DNA from: Methanomicrobiales archaeon
GTDB lineage: Archaea > Halobacteriota > Methanomicrobia > Methanomicrobiales > JACTUA01
Assembly (NCBI GenBank): GCA_028678555.1
Contig: JAJRDF010000011.1
Coordinates: forward strand, 1 to 22,631
DNA length: 22,631 bases
Direction: 5' to 3'
Position numbers and translations under genes: made by a program. Positions 15,272 through 22,453 of the stretch are shown here, piece after piece. The number at the start of each line of letters is the position of its first letter. Within the stretch, counting starts at the first letter, position 1. The notes under the pieces were generated by a model, which saw only the letters and a program-made list of their open reading frames with translations, had not been told where the DNA came from and ran no database searches.

Positions 15272-15733
15272 TCACCCGAAAAGGGAGAGGATCCCCAGGG
15301 TGGGGAGGGTGGTCACGAGTGCGGCTACCACTGCGCCCAGGGCAATGGCAGGCAGGGCGTACCGGAACGGGATGCCAAAGATAAATGCCACAACGCACCC
15401 GCTCCAGGCTCCCGTCATGGGCAGGGGTACCGCGACGAAGGCAAAGAGGGCCAGGGCCCCGACCTTCTCCTGCCCCGCGAGTTTCGTCCGTGTCCGTTCA
15501 AAGAGCCACCGGAAGAACCGGTCAGCGAGTGCCGAGTGCCGGATCAGGAGGTCTGAGACCGGTCCCAGCAGCAGGAGGAGGGGCACGATGGGGAGCAGGT
15601 TGCCGGCAAGGCCCAGCAGGAACGCCTCCGTTGGCGGGTAGCCGGCCACGAGGGCGGTGGGTATCGCGTACCTGGCCTCGAAGAGGGGGATAGCCCCCAG
15701 GAGCAGGATGATGACCGCCGGGGGAATGTCCAT
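15272..15733 (-). CDS. COG2426 small multidrug export family membrane protein
   Basis: 153-residue integral membrane protein with four to five hydrophobic segments (about residues 5-22, 35-62, 92-125 and 127-150). The N-terminal PLFEARYAIPTAL and the GNLLPIVPLLLLLGPVSDLL stretch, followed by a basic loop, match the Sm_multidrug_ex (PF06695) family. The family name reflects weak evidence; substrate and even transport activity are uncertain. The start is ATG at 15733, three bases after the epimerase stop, with GGGGGATGAT as ribosome site. It sits between a sugar-nucleotide epimerase and apgM, apparently in one transcription unit. Confidence 0.85.
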   Translation of the reverse strand: MDIPPAVIILLLGAIPLFEARYAIPTALVAGYPPTEAFLLGLAGNLLPIVPLLLLLGPVSDLLIRHSALADRFFRWLFERTRTKLAGQEKVGALALFAFVAVPLPMTGAWSGCVVAFIFGIPFRYALPAIALGAVVAALVTTLPTLGILSLFG

Positions 15734-15736
15734 GGA

Positions 15737-16675
15737 TCATCCCCCCGATGCCATGGCGCGGGCGGCAGCGACCACGCTCTCCCGTGACCCTATGCCTGGT
15801 TTCCATCCCAGGGCTTTCAGCCGGTCAATGGAGAGGAGCATGCGCGGGACGTCGCCCACCCAGCCCCGCTCCCCCCCGGTGTAGCGGTACTTCACCCGGG
15901 AGAGCCCCAGGGCCCGGACCACGATGTCGGCGATCGCGGTGACGTCGATCCAGTCCTCGGAACCGATGTTGTACACATTCACCGGGTCCCGCGCATGGTC
16001 CACCGCAAAGAGCATGGCCTGGACACATTGTGACACCTCCAGGTAGGACTTGGTCTGGGACCCGTCGCCCAGGATCTCCAGCTCCCGGGGATTCTCCCGA
16101 AGCTTCCGGACGAAGTCCGGGATCACCCCGTGGCCGCTCCGGGGCCCGATGATGTTCGCGAACCGGAAGGAGGTGGACCGGATGCCGTAGGAGTGGGAGT
16201 AGGCAGAGATGAGGGCCTCGCAGGCCAGCTTGGTGGCCCCGTAGACAGAGATGGGCTCGAGGGGGGTGTACTCCTCGGGCGTCGGGATAACCGAGGCCTC
16301 GCCGTACACAGTGGAGGTGGAGGTGAACGCGATATTGCGGACGCCGTGGTGCCGCACTGCATCCAGCACCCGTTCGGTGGCAACGATATTCTGCTGTACC
16401 TGCTGCCCCGGTGTCACGGCACTCTGCCGCACATCCGGATCCGCTGCCAGGTGAAAGACCATCTCCGCCCCCTCCAGATGGTCCTCCCACCCATCTCCCA
16501 GAAGGTCGGCCGTGACAACGGTCACCGCCCCGTTCTCCAGGTGCCGGGCGAGATTCTCCCGGGTGCCGGCGCTCAGGTTGTCGATCACCGTCACCCGGTC
16601 CCCGCGGGCCACCAGCGCGTCCACCAGATGGGAGCCGATGAACCCTGCCCCGCCTGTCACCACGCTGAACATCAT
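15737..16675 (-). CDS. UDP-glucose 4-epimerase-like NAD-dependent epimerase
   Basis: 312-residue extended SDR. GGAGFIGSH at residues 8-16 binds NAD. VFHLAADPDVRQS, FTSTSTVYGEA and VYGATKLACEAL (Tyr145, Lys149) form the active site. FRFANIIGPRSGHGVIPDFV and GSQTKSYLEVSQCV follow. This is the archaeal GalE-like group, which acts on UDP-glucose/galactose or UDP-N-acetyl sugars; the substrate is not decided by sequence. It probably supplies hexose for surface glycans. The ATG at 16675 (or the adjacent ATG at 16672) lies behind GGGAGGGAT. It is first in a unit with the COG2426 gene and apgM, and divergent from the marker 12 gene across only 36 bp. Confidence 0.9.
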   Translation of the reverse strand: MMFSVVTGGAGFIGSHLVDALVARGDRVTVIDNLSAGTRENLARHLENGAVTVVTADLLGDGWEDHLEGAEMVFHLAADPDVRQSAVTPGQQVQQNIVATERVLDAVRHHGVRNIAFTSTSTVYGEASVIPTPEEYTPLEPISVYGATKLACEALISAYSHSYGIRSTSFRFANIIGPRSGHGVIPDFVRKLRENPRELEILGDGSQTKSYLEVSQCVQAMLFAVDHARDPVNVYNIGSEDWIDVTAIADIVVRALGLSRVKYRYTGGERGWVGDVPRMLLSIDRLKALGWKPGIGSRESVVAAARAMASGG

Positions 16676-16711
16676 TAACTATTATCCCTCCCATGCTATA
16701 GGATTACTGCG

Positions 16712-17584
16712 ATGTTCATCGGGATCGACCACGGGACCACAGGGATCCGGTTCGCCTCGCCGGAGGGAGCGTTCCGGATCAGCCGTGAGGAAGCCCGGGG
16801 CTTTGATGCGGGGATGCTCTCGCGCCTCTGCCCGCTGGACCACATCCGCCTGATAGCCGTCACCTACTCCATGGGGGACAATTTCTCGGAGATCCTGCCC
16901 ATCCGTGCCGTCACAAACCGCGGCCTGGTGAGCCGGGAAGGGGCAGGGAAGCACATCGGCGGCGGGACCCGGGTCTTTGACGCCGTTCTTGGAAGCGGCC
17001 TCCCCGCCATCGCGGTGCCCGGCCTCCACCGGGCCTCCCCCACCGATCCCAGGTTCCGGGTCTACTCGCACCAGGCGAGCCCGGAGAAGGTGGGGATCGC
17101 CTACGAGGTGCACCAGACGCTGGGGGACGACTTCGTGGTGGCCGACGTCTCCTCCAATACGGTCACGGTTCTCGTGAGCGGGGGGCGGATCACGGGGGCC
17201 ATCGATGCCTGCATCTTCGCCCCCGGCCTCCTGCAGGGCGCGCTGGACGTGGATGCCATCCGGAAGGTTGACCGTGGCGAACTCTCTGCGAACGACGCGT
17301 TCCAGCACGCGGGGGTGGAGTATCACCTGCCCGAGCCGGAGCGGGTCCCTGCCCTTGCCCTCCATGCCGCCATGGAGATCGCCGCGCTCCGGGTGCTGGC
17401 CCCGGGGGCGAAGGCCGCCCTCGCCGGTACCCTGGGCCCGCAGGTGGCCCCGGAGGTGGAGCGCCTCCTGGGGGAACCGGTCACCGTCTTTGACGAGTGG
17501 TGCGCCTCCCGCGGGCTCTGGAAGATCGCGCGGGACGTTTCAGCTGGGAAAAAGGAGATCCTGGGGATCCGGGTCCGGGTGTAG
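16712..17584 (+). CDS. methanogenesis marker protein 12 (ASKHA-fold, function unknown)
   Basis: 290-residue protein starting MFIGIDHGTTGIRFA, the phosphate-1-type loop of the acetate/sugar kinase-Hsp70-actin (ASKHA) fold. VVADVSSNTVTVLVSGGRITGAIDAC and AALAGTLGP follow as later nucleotide-contact segments. The N-terminal signature and the GDNFSEILPI, GKHIGGGT and FRVYSHQASPEKVGIAYE stretches fit methanogenesis marker 12, a family confined to methanogens. Its biochemical role is not established. ATG at 16712; no strong Shine-Dalgarno. The promoter must lie in the 36-bp divergent gap or inside the epimerase gene. It ends just before a repeat-rich intergenic stretch. Confidence 0.86.
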   Translation: MFIGIDHGTTGIRFASPEGAFRISREEARGFDAGMLSRLCPLDHIRLIAVTYSMGDNFSEILPIRAVTNRGLVSREGAGKHIGGGTRVFDAVLGSGLPAIAVPGLHRASPTDPRFRVYSHQASPEKVGIAYEVHQTLGDDFVVADVSSNTVTVLVSGGRITGAIDACIFAPGLLQGALDVDAIRKVDRGELSANDAFQHAGVEYHLPEPERVPALALHAAMEIAALRVLAPGAKAALAGTLGPQVAPEVERLLGEPVTVFDEWCASRGLWKIARDVSAGKKEILGIRVRV

Positions 17585-17644
17585 GAGTCCACACGTCCAT
17601 GCCCAGAAGAGCATCAAGTCGGCATTTACAGAATTTGACGTCTG

Positions 17645-17893
17645 GTGAGACGCTCCGGGGGGGGGACTGCGGTCCCCCCCGCCGCGTGGGCGGCCCCCCC
17701 CTCGGTTTTCCGGATCCGAGTTTCTCGCGGTTACAACCATATAGTGCGGGAGGGGGCTGCTCGCCCCCTCCCGGTCCCTCCCTCGATGTGGATAGTCCCG
17801 CCACGTCGGTAATTTCCCCGAAGCCACTTCAGTCCTGATCAACCGGCAGGGGGTGCCCACGCGGCGGGGGCGGAGCCCCCGAGAGCGTCTCAC
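17645..17893. repeat. 249-bp MITE-like element with inverted ends
   Basis: Ends in perfect 11-bp inverted repeats GTGAGACGCTC (17645-17655) and GAGCGTCTCAC (17883-17893). Similarity continues inward: the left GCCGCGTGGGC mirrors the right GCCCACGCGGC. Inside are hairpins at about 17659-17680 (G-run, ACTGCGGT, C-run) and at 17748-17772 (GGGAGGGGGC, loop TGCTC, GCCCCCTCCC). GGGGGCGGAGCCCCC lies close to the right end. It has no coding capacity that looks real and occupies the gap between marker 12 and the GyrI-like gene. No clear target duplication was seen. The right part recurs at 18542 and 18745. Confidence 0.6.
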
Positions 17894-17981
17894 CGGCAGT
17901 CGGAGAACCCGGGCAACCATTTCCTCATCATTGCAGACTGCGTTTGCCGGGGCCGCGGCCACTTCCGGGCTGCGCACCCGC

Positions 17982-17993
17982 GGGCTTAAGCCC
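17982..17993. promoter_or_regulatory. 12-bp palindrome upstream of the GyrI-like gene
   Basis: GGGCTTAAGCCC is a perfect palindrome ending 30 bp before the ATG at 18024, where a TATA box or operator would lie. The TTAA core could serve TBP or a dimeric regulator. No better TATA box is seen between the repeat and the gene. Confidence 0.35.
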
Positions 17994-18023
17994 TCCCGTT
18001 TCAATCCTCCGGAAGGTGCAGTC

Positions 18024-18494
18024 ATGGACGAGATCACCCTGGTGAACGTACCGGCGCAGCAGGTGCTGGGGATGCGCCGGCGCGGGCGGTATACGATGAT
18101 CCCCGAACTCCTGATGACGATCATCACCCATGCCATGAAAAACGGCGTTGCCATCGCCGGCCCGCCGGTCTTTGTCTGCCATGAAACCTCCTCCGAGGCG
18201 GTCAGGGCCGCGAATCTGGCCGGGACCGCGGACGTGGAGGTGGCCTGGCCGGTGGCGGGAACGGTGAAGGGGGCGGGGGAGATCCGGGCGTACACGCTCC
18301 CTGGCGGGAAGATGGCGCGGATCCTCCACCACGGGCCCTATGAGGCTTGTGAGTCTACCTATCTCCGGCTTTTTACCTGGATTGGGGAACGGGGGCTGCA
18401 GATTTCTGGCCCTGTCCGCGAGATGTACCTGAACGATCCCCGCGAGGTGCCGCCGGATCAGATCCTCACCGAGATCCTGGCGCCGGTGGGGTAG
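18024..18494 (+). CDS. GyrI-like small-molecule-binding domain protein
   Basis: 156 residues, one GyrI-like/AraC effector-binding domain (SHS2 repeat fold) and no DNA-binding domain. It starts with ITLVNVPAQQVLGMRRRGRY. AGPPVFVCHET, VEVAWPVAGTVKGAGEIRAY, KMARILHHGPYEACESTYL and REMYLNDPREVPPDQILTEI follow, closing the family pattern with the conserved HxGPY and YLxDP...P motifs. Stand-alone members bind or hydrolyse small ligands or inhibit targets; the role here is unknown. The ATG at 18024 has GGAAGGTG upstream; an upstream open extension runs into the repeat and is rejected. Repeats flank it on both sides, so it may have moved as a cassette. Confidence 0.85.
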   Translation: MDEITLVNVPAQQVLGMRRRGRYTMIPELLMTIITHAMKNGVAIAGPPVFVCHETSSEAVRAANLAGTADVEVAWPVAGTVKGAGEIRAYTLPGGKMARILHHGPYEACESTYLRLFTWIGERGLQISGPVREMYLNDPREVPPDQILTEILAPVG

Positions 18495-18541
18495 ATCAAG
18501 GATTTCCTGGATCTCAGAACCATAGGTTTCCGCCCTCATGG

Positions 18542-18688
18542 TGCGGGAGGGGGCACGCCCCCTCCCGGTCCCTTCCCCGTGAGGATAGTCGTTTCTTCGG
18601 TTGATGCGGCAGGATGATCCTCCTGTGCCGGAACACCGGCGGGGGGTGCCCACGCGGCGGGGGCGGCGAGCCCCCGAGAGCGTCTCAC
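18542..18688. repeat. second copy of the GC-rich palindromic repeat
   Basis: Matches 17745-17893: both begin TGCGGGAGGGGGC with a GCCCCCTCCCGGTCCC partner forming a strong hairpin. Both end GTGCCCACGCGGC, a GGGGGCGG..GCCCCC hairpin and CGAGAGCGTCTCAC. The roughly 75-nt middle is diverged. The left inverted arm present at 17645 is absent here. It lies downstream of the GyrI-like gene, in the 405-bp gap before porG. Confidence 0.65.
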
Positions 18689-18744
18689 CAGTAATCAGTG
18701 AATATTGATTCCCGTCTTCTCGAATTCAAAGAATCCTTCCGACT

Positions 18745-18798
18745 GGGGCGACGGGGGCGGAGCCTCCCTGCGAGCGTCTCACTGGTAATCAGCGAATA
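18745..18798. repeat. third, partial copy of the repeat
   Basis: Carries only the right end: GGGGGCGGAGCCTCC, then GCGAGCGTCTCAC and TGGTAATCAGCGAATA. The last part aligns with CAGTAATCAGTGAATA after copy two, so the conserved unit extends about 16 bp past the GTCTCAC end. The remaining sequence of this gap holds the porG promoter. Confidence 0.5.
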
Positions 18799-18859
18799 CG
18801 GAGAACCGTCTCCTTCTTGCCGATGAATTCTCCCTCGTCATCTGCGTCGTTTGGCAGCA

Positions 18860-18877
18860 TTTATCTATGATTAATCA
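18860..18877 (+). promoter_or_regulatory. por operon promoter with palindromic operator candidate
   Basis: TTTATCTA (18860-18867) is a good archaeal TATA box 33-40 bp before the TTG start of porG. It abuts the perfect palindrome TGATTAATCA (18868-18877). A start site near 18890 would give a leader of about 10 bases. A repressor on the palindrome would block polymerase; the regulator is not identified. Confidence 0.5.
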
Positions 18878-18899
18878 TGTAAAATGATCCGGGATTTTC

Positions 18900-19442
18900 T
18901 TGAGAGAGCTTCGTATCCACGGGAGGGGTGGCCAGGGCTCGGTAACCGCGGCTGAGCTGATCGCCTCTGCGGCCTTCGAGAACGGGGTCTTTGCCCAGGC
19001 CTTCCCCATGTTCGGCGTGGAGCGCCGGGGCGCCCCGGTCCAGGCCTTTGTCCGGTTCGCGGATGAGAAGATCCGGCTCCGGAGCCAGATCTACGAGCCC
19101 GACTACATCATCGTCCAGGACAGCACGCTGATCAAGGACGTGAACGTCTTCGGTGGCCTGAAGAAGGGCGGGATCGCCGTTGTGAACACCGAGAAGGGCG
19201 GCGGGTGGGAGGTACCGGAGGGGGTCCGGCTCGTCACCATCGATGCCACGAAGATCGCGCTCGAAACCCTCGGCCTCCCCATCACCAACACGGCGCTGAT
19301 GGGGGCCTTTGCAGCAGCGAGCGGGGAGATCAGCATGGAGGCAATGGAGAAGGTGATCCGGCACCGGTTCGGGAAGGAACTGGCGGATAAGAACATCGAC
19401 GCGGCGCGGCGTGCGTACGCCCGGGTGAAGGGGGGTGCCTAG
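18900..19442 (+). CDS. porG: pyruvate:ferredoxin oxidoreductase gamma subunit PorG
   Basis: Part of pyruvate synthase, which interconverts pyruvate and acetyl-CoA plus CO2 with ferredoxin and supplies carbon to methanogen biosynthesis. 180 residues. RELRIHGRGGQGSVTAAELI at the N-terminus and FPMFGVERRGAPVQAFVRF are hallmarks of the POR gamma domain. NTALMGAFAAASGEI and the A-R ending complete it. The start is a TTG at 18900: an in-frame stop at 18885 leaves no ATG or GTG, and family members begin at exactly this residue. First gene of porGDAB; porD starts two bases after the stop. Confidence 0.93.
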   Translation: MRELRIHGRGGQGSVTAAELIASAAFENGVFAQAFPMFGVERRGAPVQAFVRFADEKIRLRSQIYEPDYIIVQDSTLIKDVNVFGGLKKGGIAVVNTEKGGGWEVPEGVRLVTIDATKIALETLGLPITNTALMGAFAAASGEISMEAMEKVIRHRFGKELADKNIDAARRAYARVKGGA

Positions 19443-19444
19443 AG

Positions 19445-19705
19445 ATGGCGCTCAACGTGGGCTGCTCAGCCCGGCCGGGGAAGTCCCGTGCCAACCGGAC
19501 GGGATCCTGGCGGGTCTTCAGGCCGGTCTTCAAGCACGACAAGTGCACGAAGTGCGGCATCTGCTCCCTGGTCTGCCCCGAGGGCTGCATCGAACAGCGC
19601 GAAGACGAGTTCTTCGAGGCGGATTACGAGTTCTGCAAGGGGTGCGGCCTCTGCTCTGACGAGTGCCCTGCCGAGGACATCGTGATGGAACAGGAGGAGA
19701 AGTGA
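19445..19705 (+). CDS. porD: pyruvate:ferredoxin oxidoreductase delta subunit PorD (2[4Fe-4S] ferredoxin)
   Basis: 86 residues with two [4Fe-4S] motifs. CTKCGICSLVCPEGCI and CKGCGLCSDECPAEDI each give CxxCxxCxxxCP, and electrons pass through them between the TPP site and external ferredoxin. The N-terminal GKSRANRTGSWRVFRPVF is the usual PorD extension that docks to the complex. The ATG at 19445 is spaced from GGGGGGTG at the end of porG, indicating coupled translation. It is followed one base later by porA. Length and cysteine pattern are normal. Confidence 0.93.
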   Translation: MALNVGCSARPGKSRANRTGSWRVFRPVFKHDKCTKCGICSLVCPEGCIEQREDEFFEADYEFCKGCGLCSDECPAEDIVMEQEEK

Positions 19706-19706
19706 C

Positions 19707-20862
19707 ATGATGCAGTTCATGGAAGGCTCCCTCGCGGTGGCTGACGCGGTCCGGCTCTGCCGCCCCCAGGTGGTCTCGGCCTACCCCATCACCCCCCAGA
19801 CCCACATCGTGGAAGCCCTCGCCGATATGGTGGCCAACTGCACGCTGGACGCCGAGTACATCACGGTGGAGAGCGAGTTCTCGGCCCTCTCGGCCTGCAT
19901 CGGTGCCAGCGCCGCAGGGTCCCGGGTCTACTCGGCCACCACCTCCCAGGGCCTTGCCCTCATGTTCGAGGTCTGCTTTAACGCGGCAGGGATGCGGCTC
20001 CCCATCGTCATGACCATTGTGAACCGGGCCCTCTCGGCACCCCTCTCCATCTGGAATGACCAGCAGGACTCCATCTCCCTGCGGGACGCGGGGTGGATGC
20101 AGCTCTATGCCGAGGACAACCAGGAGGCCACCGACCTCCACTACGTGGCGTACCGGGTGGCCGAGGACCACAGCATCCTCCTCCCTGCCATGGTCTGCTT
20201 CGACGGGTTCATCCTCTCCCACACCTACGAGCCCGTGGAGACACTCTCGCAGGAACAGGCGGATGCCTACCTGCCGGCCTTCAAACCCTTCCAGAAGCTG
20301 GACACGGCGGATCCCATCTCTTTCGGCATGTTTGCCTCGCCGGATTACTACATGGAGTTCCGGTACGAGATGGACCGGGCCATGGAGCGTGCAAAGGAGA
20401 AGATTGCCCGGGCAGGGAAGGAGTTCGGGAAACAGTTCGGCAGGGACTACTCGGCACTGGTGGAGGGATACCGGCTGGAGGATGCGGAGACGGCCTTCGT
20501 GGCCATGGGATCCATCTGCGGCACGGTAAAGGATTCCATCGACGAGATGCGGGCACAGGGGAAGAAGGTGGGACTCCTCAAGATCCGGTGCTACCGGCCC
20601 TTCCCGGGCCCTGAGATCGCAAAGGCCCTCTGGAGTGATGCGGGTGGCGGTGCTCGACAAGAACATCTCCCTGGGCTCCAAGGGTGCCGTCGGCCTGGAG
20701 GTGAAGGATGCCCTCTATGGATCCGGGATACCGGTGTACGACTACATCGTGGGCCTGGGCGGGAGGGACCTGAGAAAGAGCGATATCGCGGCCATCGCCG
20801 CCCTGGCCGAGAAGGGCGAGGGCGACCGGTTCTATGGCCTGCGACAGGAGGTGCTTCGGTAA
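19707..20862 (+). CDS. porA: pyruvate:ferredoxin oxidoreductase alpha subunit PorA, frameshifted as read
   Basis: The N-terminal four fifths read normally from ATG 19707 (ribosome site GGAGGAG): VSAYPITPQTHIVEALA, TVESEFSALSACIGASAAGS, FNAAGMRLPIV and LLKIRCYRPFPGPEIAKAL. Near 20628-20645 the frame breaks. The expected continuation VAVLDKNISLGSKGAVGLEV through GDRFYGLRQEVLR is present one frame over and stops at the TAA 20860-20862, which overlaps the porB ATG. The interval is 1156 nt, one more than a multiple of three, so one base is extra or two are missing, for example in the CTCTGGAGTG stretch. After repair the protein would be about 384 residues, normal for PorA. Assembly error is likely because the enzyme is normally essential. 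Confidence 0.9.
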
Positions 20863-21764
20863 TGGTCGACAAGAGCCTGGAACTCTTTGACTGCGGGCAC
20901 CGGGCCTGCGGCGGCTGTGGGCCTGCCATGGCGGCCCGCCTGATCATGAAAGGGGCAGGGAAGGATACCATCGTTGTCTCTTCTACCGGGTGCATGGAGG
21001 TCTTCTCCACCCCCTACCCGGAGACGGCGTGGAAGGTCCCCTGGATTCACTCACTCTTTGAGAACGCGGCGGCGGTGGCCTCCGGCGTGGAGGCGTCCCT
21101 GAAGAGGCAGGGCCGGTCCGACAAGGTGGTAATCATCGGTGGCGACGGTGCCACCTTCGACATCGGGATGCTCTGCATCAGCGGGGCCTTCGAGCGGGGG
21201 CACGACTTCACCTACATCTGCTACGACAACGAGGCCTACATGAATACCGGCGTCCAGCGGTCGGGGGCCACACCCTTCGCCGCGTCCACGACCACCTCTC
21301 CGGCCGGGCGGTGCTCCACCGGCAACCGGCTGCCGAAGAAAGACATGCCCCAGATTCTCGCCGCCCACGGGGCACCCTACGTGGCCACGGCGTCCATCGC
21401 CTACCCGGCGGATTTCATGCAGAAGGTGGAGAAGGCGGTGAACACGAAGGGGCCCTGCTACGTCCAGGTGCACGCTCCCTGCTGCACGGGATGGGGATTC
21501 GAGGGCAGCCAGACCATGAAGATCGGCAAGCTGGCTGTGGAGACGGGCCTCTGGGTGATGTACGAAATGACCGACGGAAAGGTCACCCGGGTGAAGAAGG
21601 TGGTGAGGAAACCGGTGGAGGAGTACCTCTCCACCCAGAAGCGGTTCCGGCACCTCTTCAAGCCTGCCCGGAGAGACGCGGAGATCGCACAGATCCAGGC
21701 CTCCGCGGACCGGAATGCCGAGAAGTACGGCATCGATATCAAACTGAAGAAACCGGAACAGTAG
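20862..21764 (+). CDS. porB: pyruvate:ferredoxin oxidoreductase beta subunit PorB
   Basis: TPP-binding catalytic subunit, 300 residues. The N-terminal CGHRACGGCGPAMAARL gives cysteines for a [4Fe-4S] cluster near TPP. SSTGCMEVFSTPYP, VIIGGDGATFDIGM (the GDG TPP motif), CYDNEAYMNTGVQRSGATP and CCTGWGF follow in family order. The start ATG at 20862 overlaps the porA stop (TAATG). Because of the porA frameshift, a 685-codon open frame spans both genes; residues between about 20640 and 20861 in that frame are nonsense, so this is not a real fusion. Last gene of the operon, followed by a long hairpin. Confidence 0.94.
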   Translation: MVDKSLELFDCGHRACGGCGPAMAARLIMKGAGKDTIVVSSTGCMEVFSTPYPETAWKVPWIHSLFENAAAVASGVEASLKRQGRSDKVVIIGGDGATFDIGMLCISGAFERGHDFTYICYDNEAYMNTGVQRSGATPFAASTTTSPAGRCSTGNRLPKKDMPQILAAHGAPYVATASIAYPADFMQKVEKAVNTKGPCYVQVHAPCCTGWGFEGSQTMKIGKLAVETGLWVMYEMTDGKVTRVKKVVRKPVEEYLSTQKRFRHLFKPARRDAEIAQIQASADRNAEKYGIDIKLKKPEQ

Positions 21765-21799
21765 CGGGATCCGGCCGGCGCACCGGATCCCGGCGCTAC
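21761..21799. terminator. hairpin between convergent porB and the membrane-protein gene
   Basis: CGGGATCCGG (21765-21774) and CCGGATCCCG (21783-21792) form a perfect 10-bp stem with an 8-nt loop. With a small bulge the stem extends outwards through GTAGCG and CGCTAC and includes the porB stop codon. A CGTTTTCC run follows. Its place between convergent genes suggests a bidirectional terminator or 3' end stabiliser. Confidence 0.55.
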
Positions 21800-21829
21800 C
21801 CGTTTTCCGGAATTCGCAGGAGCCCTCAC

Positions 21830-22453
21830 TTATTTTGCGTCACGCCGCCTGCCGTGGACCATCAGGTAGGGCACCAGGGCTACAACCACCGCCGCTAGCC
21901 AGATCGTCCCGAAGAGGAGGAGCATGGTCCCCTGGGTCGCATCGTAGAACCTGACGTCAATGCCCCGGGTCCGGTTCCAGGCGGCGGTGATTCCCCCGTC
22001 CTCCTCATTGATGGTATCCGCCGGCGGGTTCATGCCCCCCAGCAGGGGATTCCTTATATCCAGGCCGGCGGGGAGGAAGACCGTGACGTTGTAGGGTTCG
22101 GGAAATGAGGCTGACAGGTGGTTGTCGGAGAGCCCTGATGCGTAGTGCACCGTGTAGTTGCCCTCCGGGAAGGTGATGTGGTAATCCTCTTTGAAGGTGA
22201 AGCTGCAGTTGGTGCAGTCACCGGTCAGGGAGACATTCTCCACCGTTTTCGGGATCCTCTCTCCCAGCGGGCCGAAGTCCCAGAAAAAGTATTCCTTGCT
22301 CTCCTCCACCTGGATGCTGGCATTGGCGCCGTCCCCGGAGGGATCCACCCGGAAGGTGGCCTCCAGGGCGGCGGCCGGGAGGGCCAGGATTACAAGCGCA
22401 GCGCAGAGCAGAGCGAGGCCATGTCCGCATCGATCTCGACGGGGGGAGCGCAC
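21830..22453 (-). CDS. secreted/membrane-anchored protein with N-terminal signal and C-terminal TM helix (DUF5803-like)
   Basis: 207 residues. RSPRRDRCGHG plus the hydrophobic LALLCAALVILALPAAALEA is a signal peptide. A beta-rich extracellular part follows with several N-glycosylation sequons (NAS, NVS, NCS, NYT, NVT, NRT), a CTNC pair, and YNVTVFLPAGLDIRNPLLGG. A TM helix near 176-198 and a basic tail (HGRRRDAK) close it, so the bulk faces outside. The RNPLLG stretch recalls archaeal DUF5803 proteins; I am only moderately sure. Function unknown. The GTG at 22453 has GGTGA nearby and is the only start that keeps the signal peptide; it overlaps the end of thrC by 64 bp, an unusually long overlap. 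Confidence 0.8.
   Translation of the reverse strand: MRSPRRDRCGHGLALLCAALVILALPAAALEATFRVDPSGDGANASIQVEESKEYFFWDFGPLGERIPKTVENVSLTGDCTNCSFTFKEDYHITFPEGNYTVHYASGLSDNHLSASFPEPYNVTVFLPAGLDIRNPLLGGMNPPADTINEEDGGITAAWNRTRGIDVRFYDATQGTMLLLFGTIWLAAVVVALVPYLMVHGRRRDAK

Noticed and set aside
14679..15641. Plus-strand ORF of 320 codons
   Set aside because: Antisense to apgM and the COG2426 gene, both of which have clear family motifs.
16682..17365. Minus-strand ORF of 227 codons
   Set aside because: Antisense shadow of the marker 12 gene, without motifs.
17540..18295. Minus-strand ORF of 251 codons across the repeat region
   Set aside because: It crosses the marker 12 end, the palindromic repeats and the GyrI-like gene antisense; no coding signature.
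17645..18798. CRISPR array
   Set aside because: Only two to three diverged copies, unequal spacing, long GC hairpins and no regular spacers or cas genes.
19707..21764. A single 685-residue PorA-PorB fusion protein
   Set aside because: The middle segment is out-of-frame nonsense, while the true PorA C-terminus is intact in the next frame and overlaps a normal porB start; a frameshift explains it.
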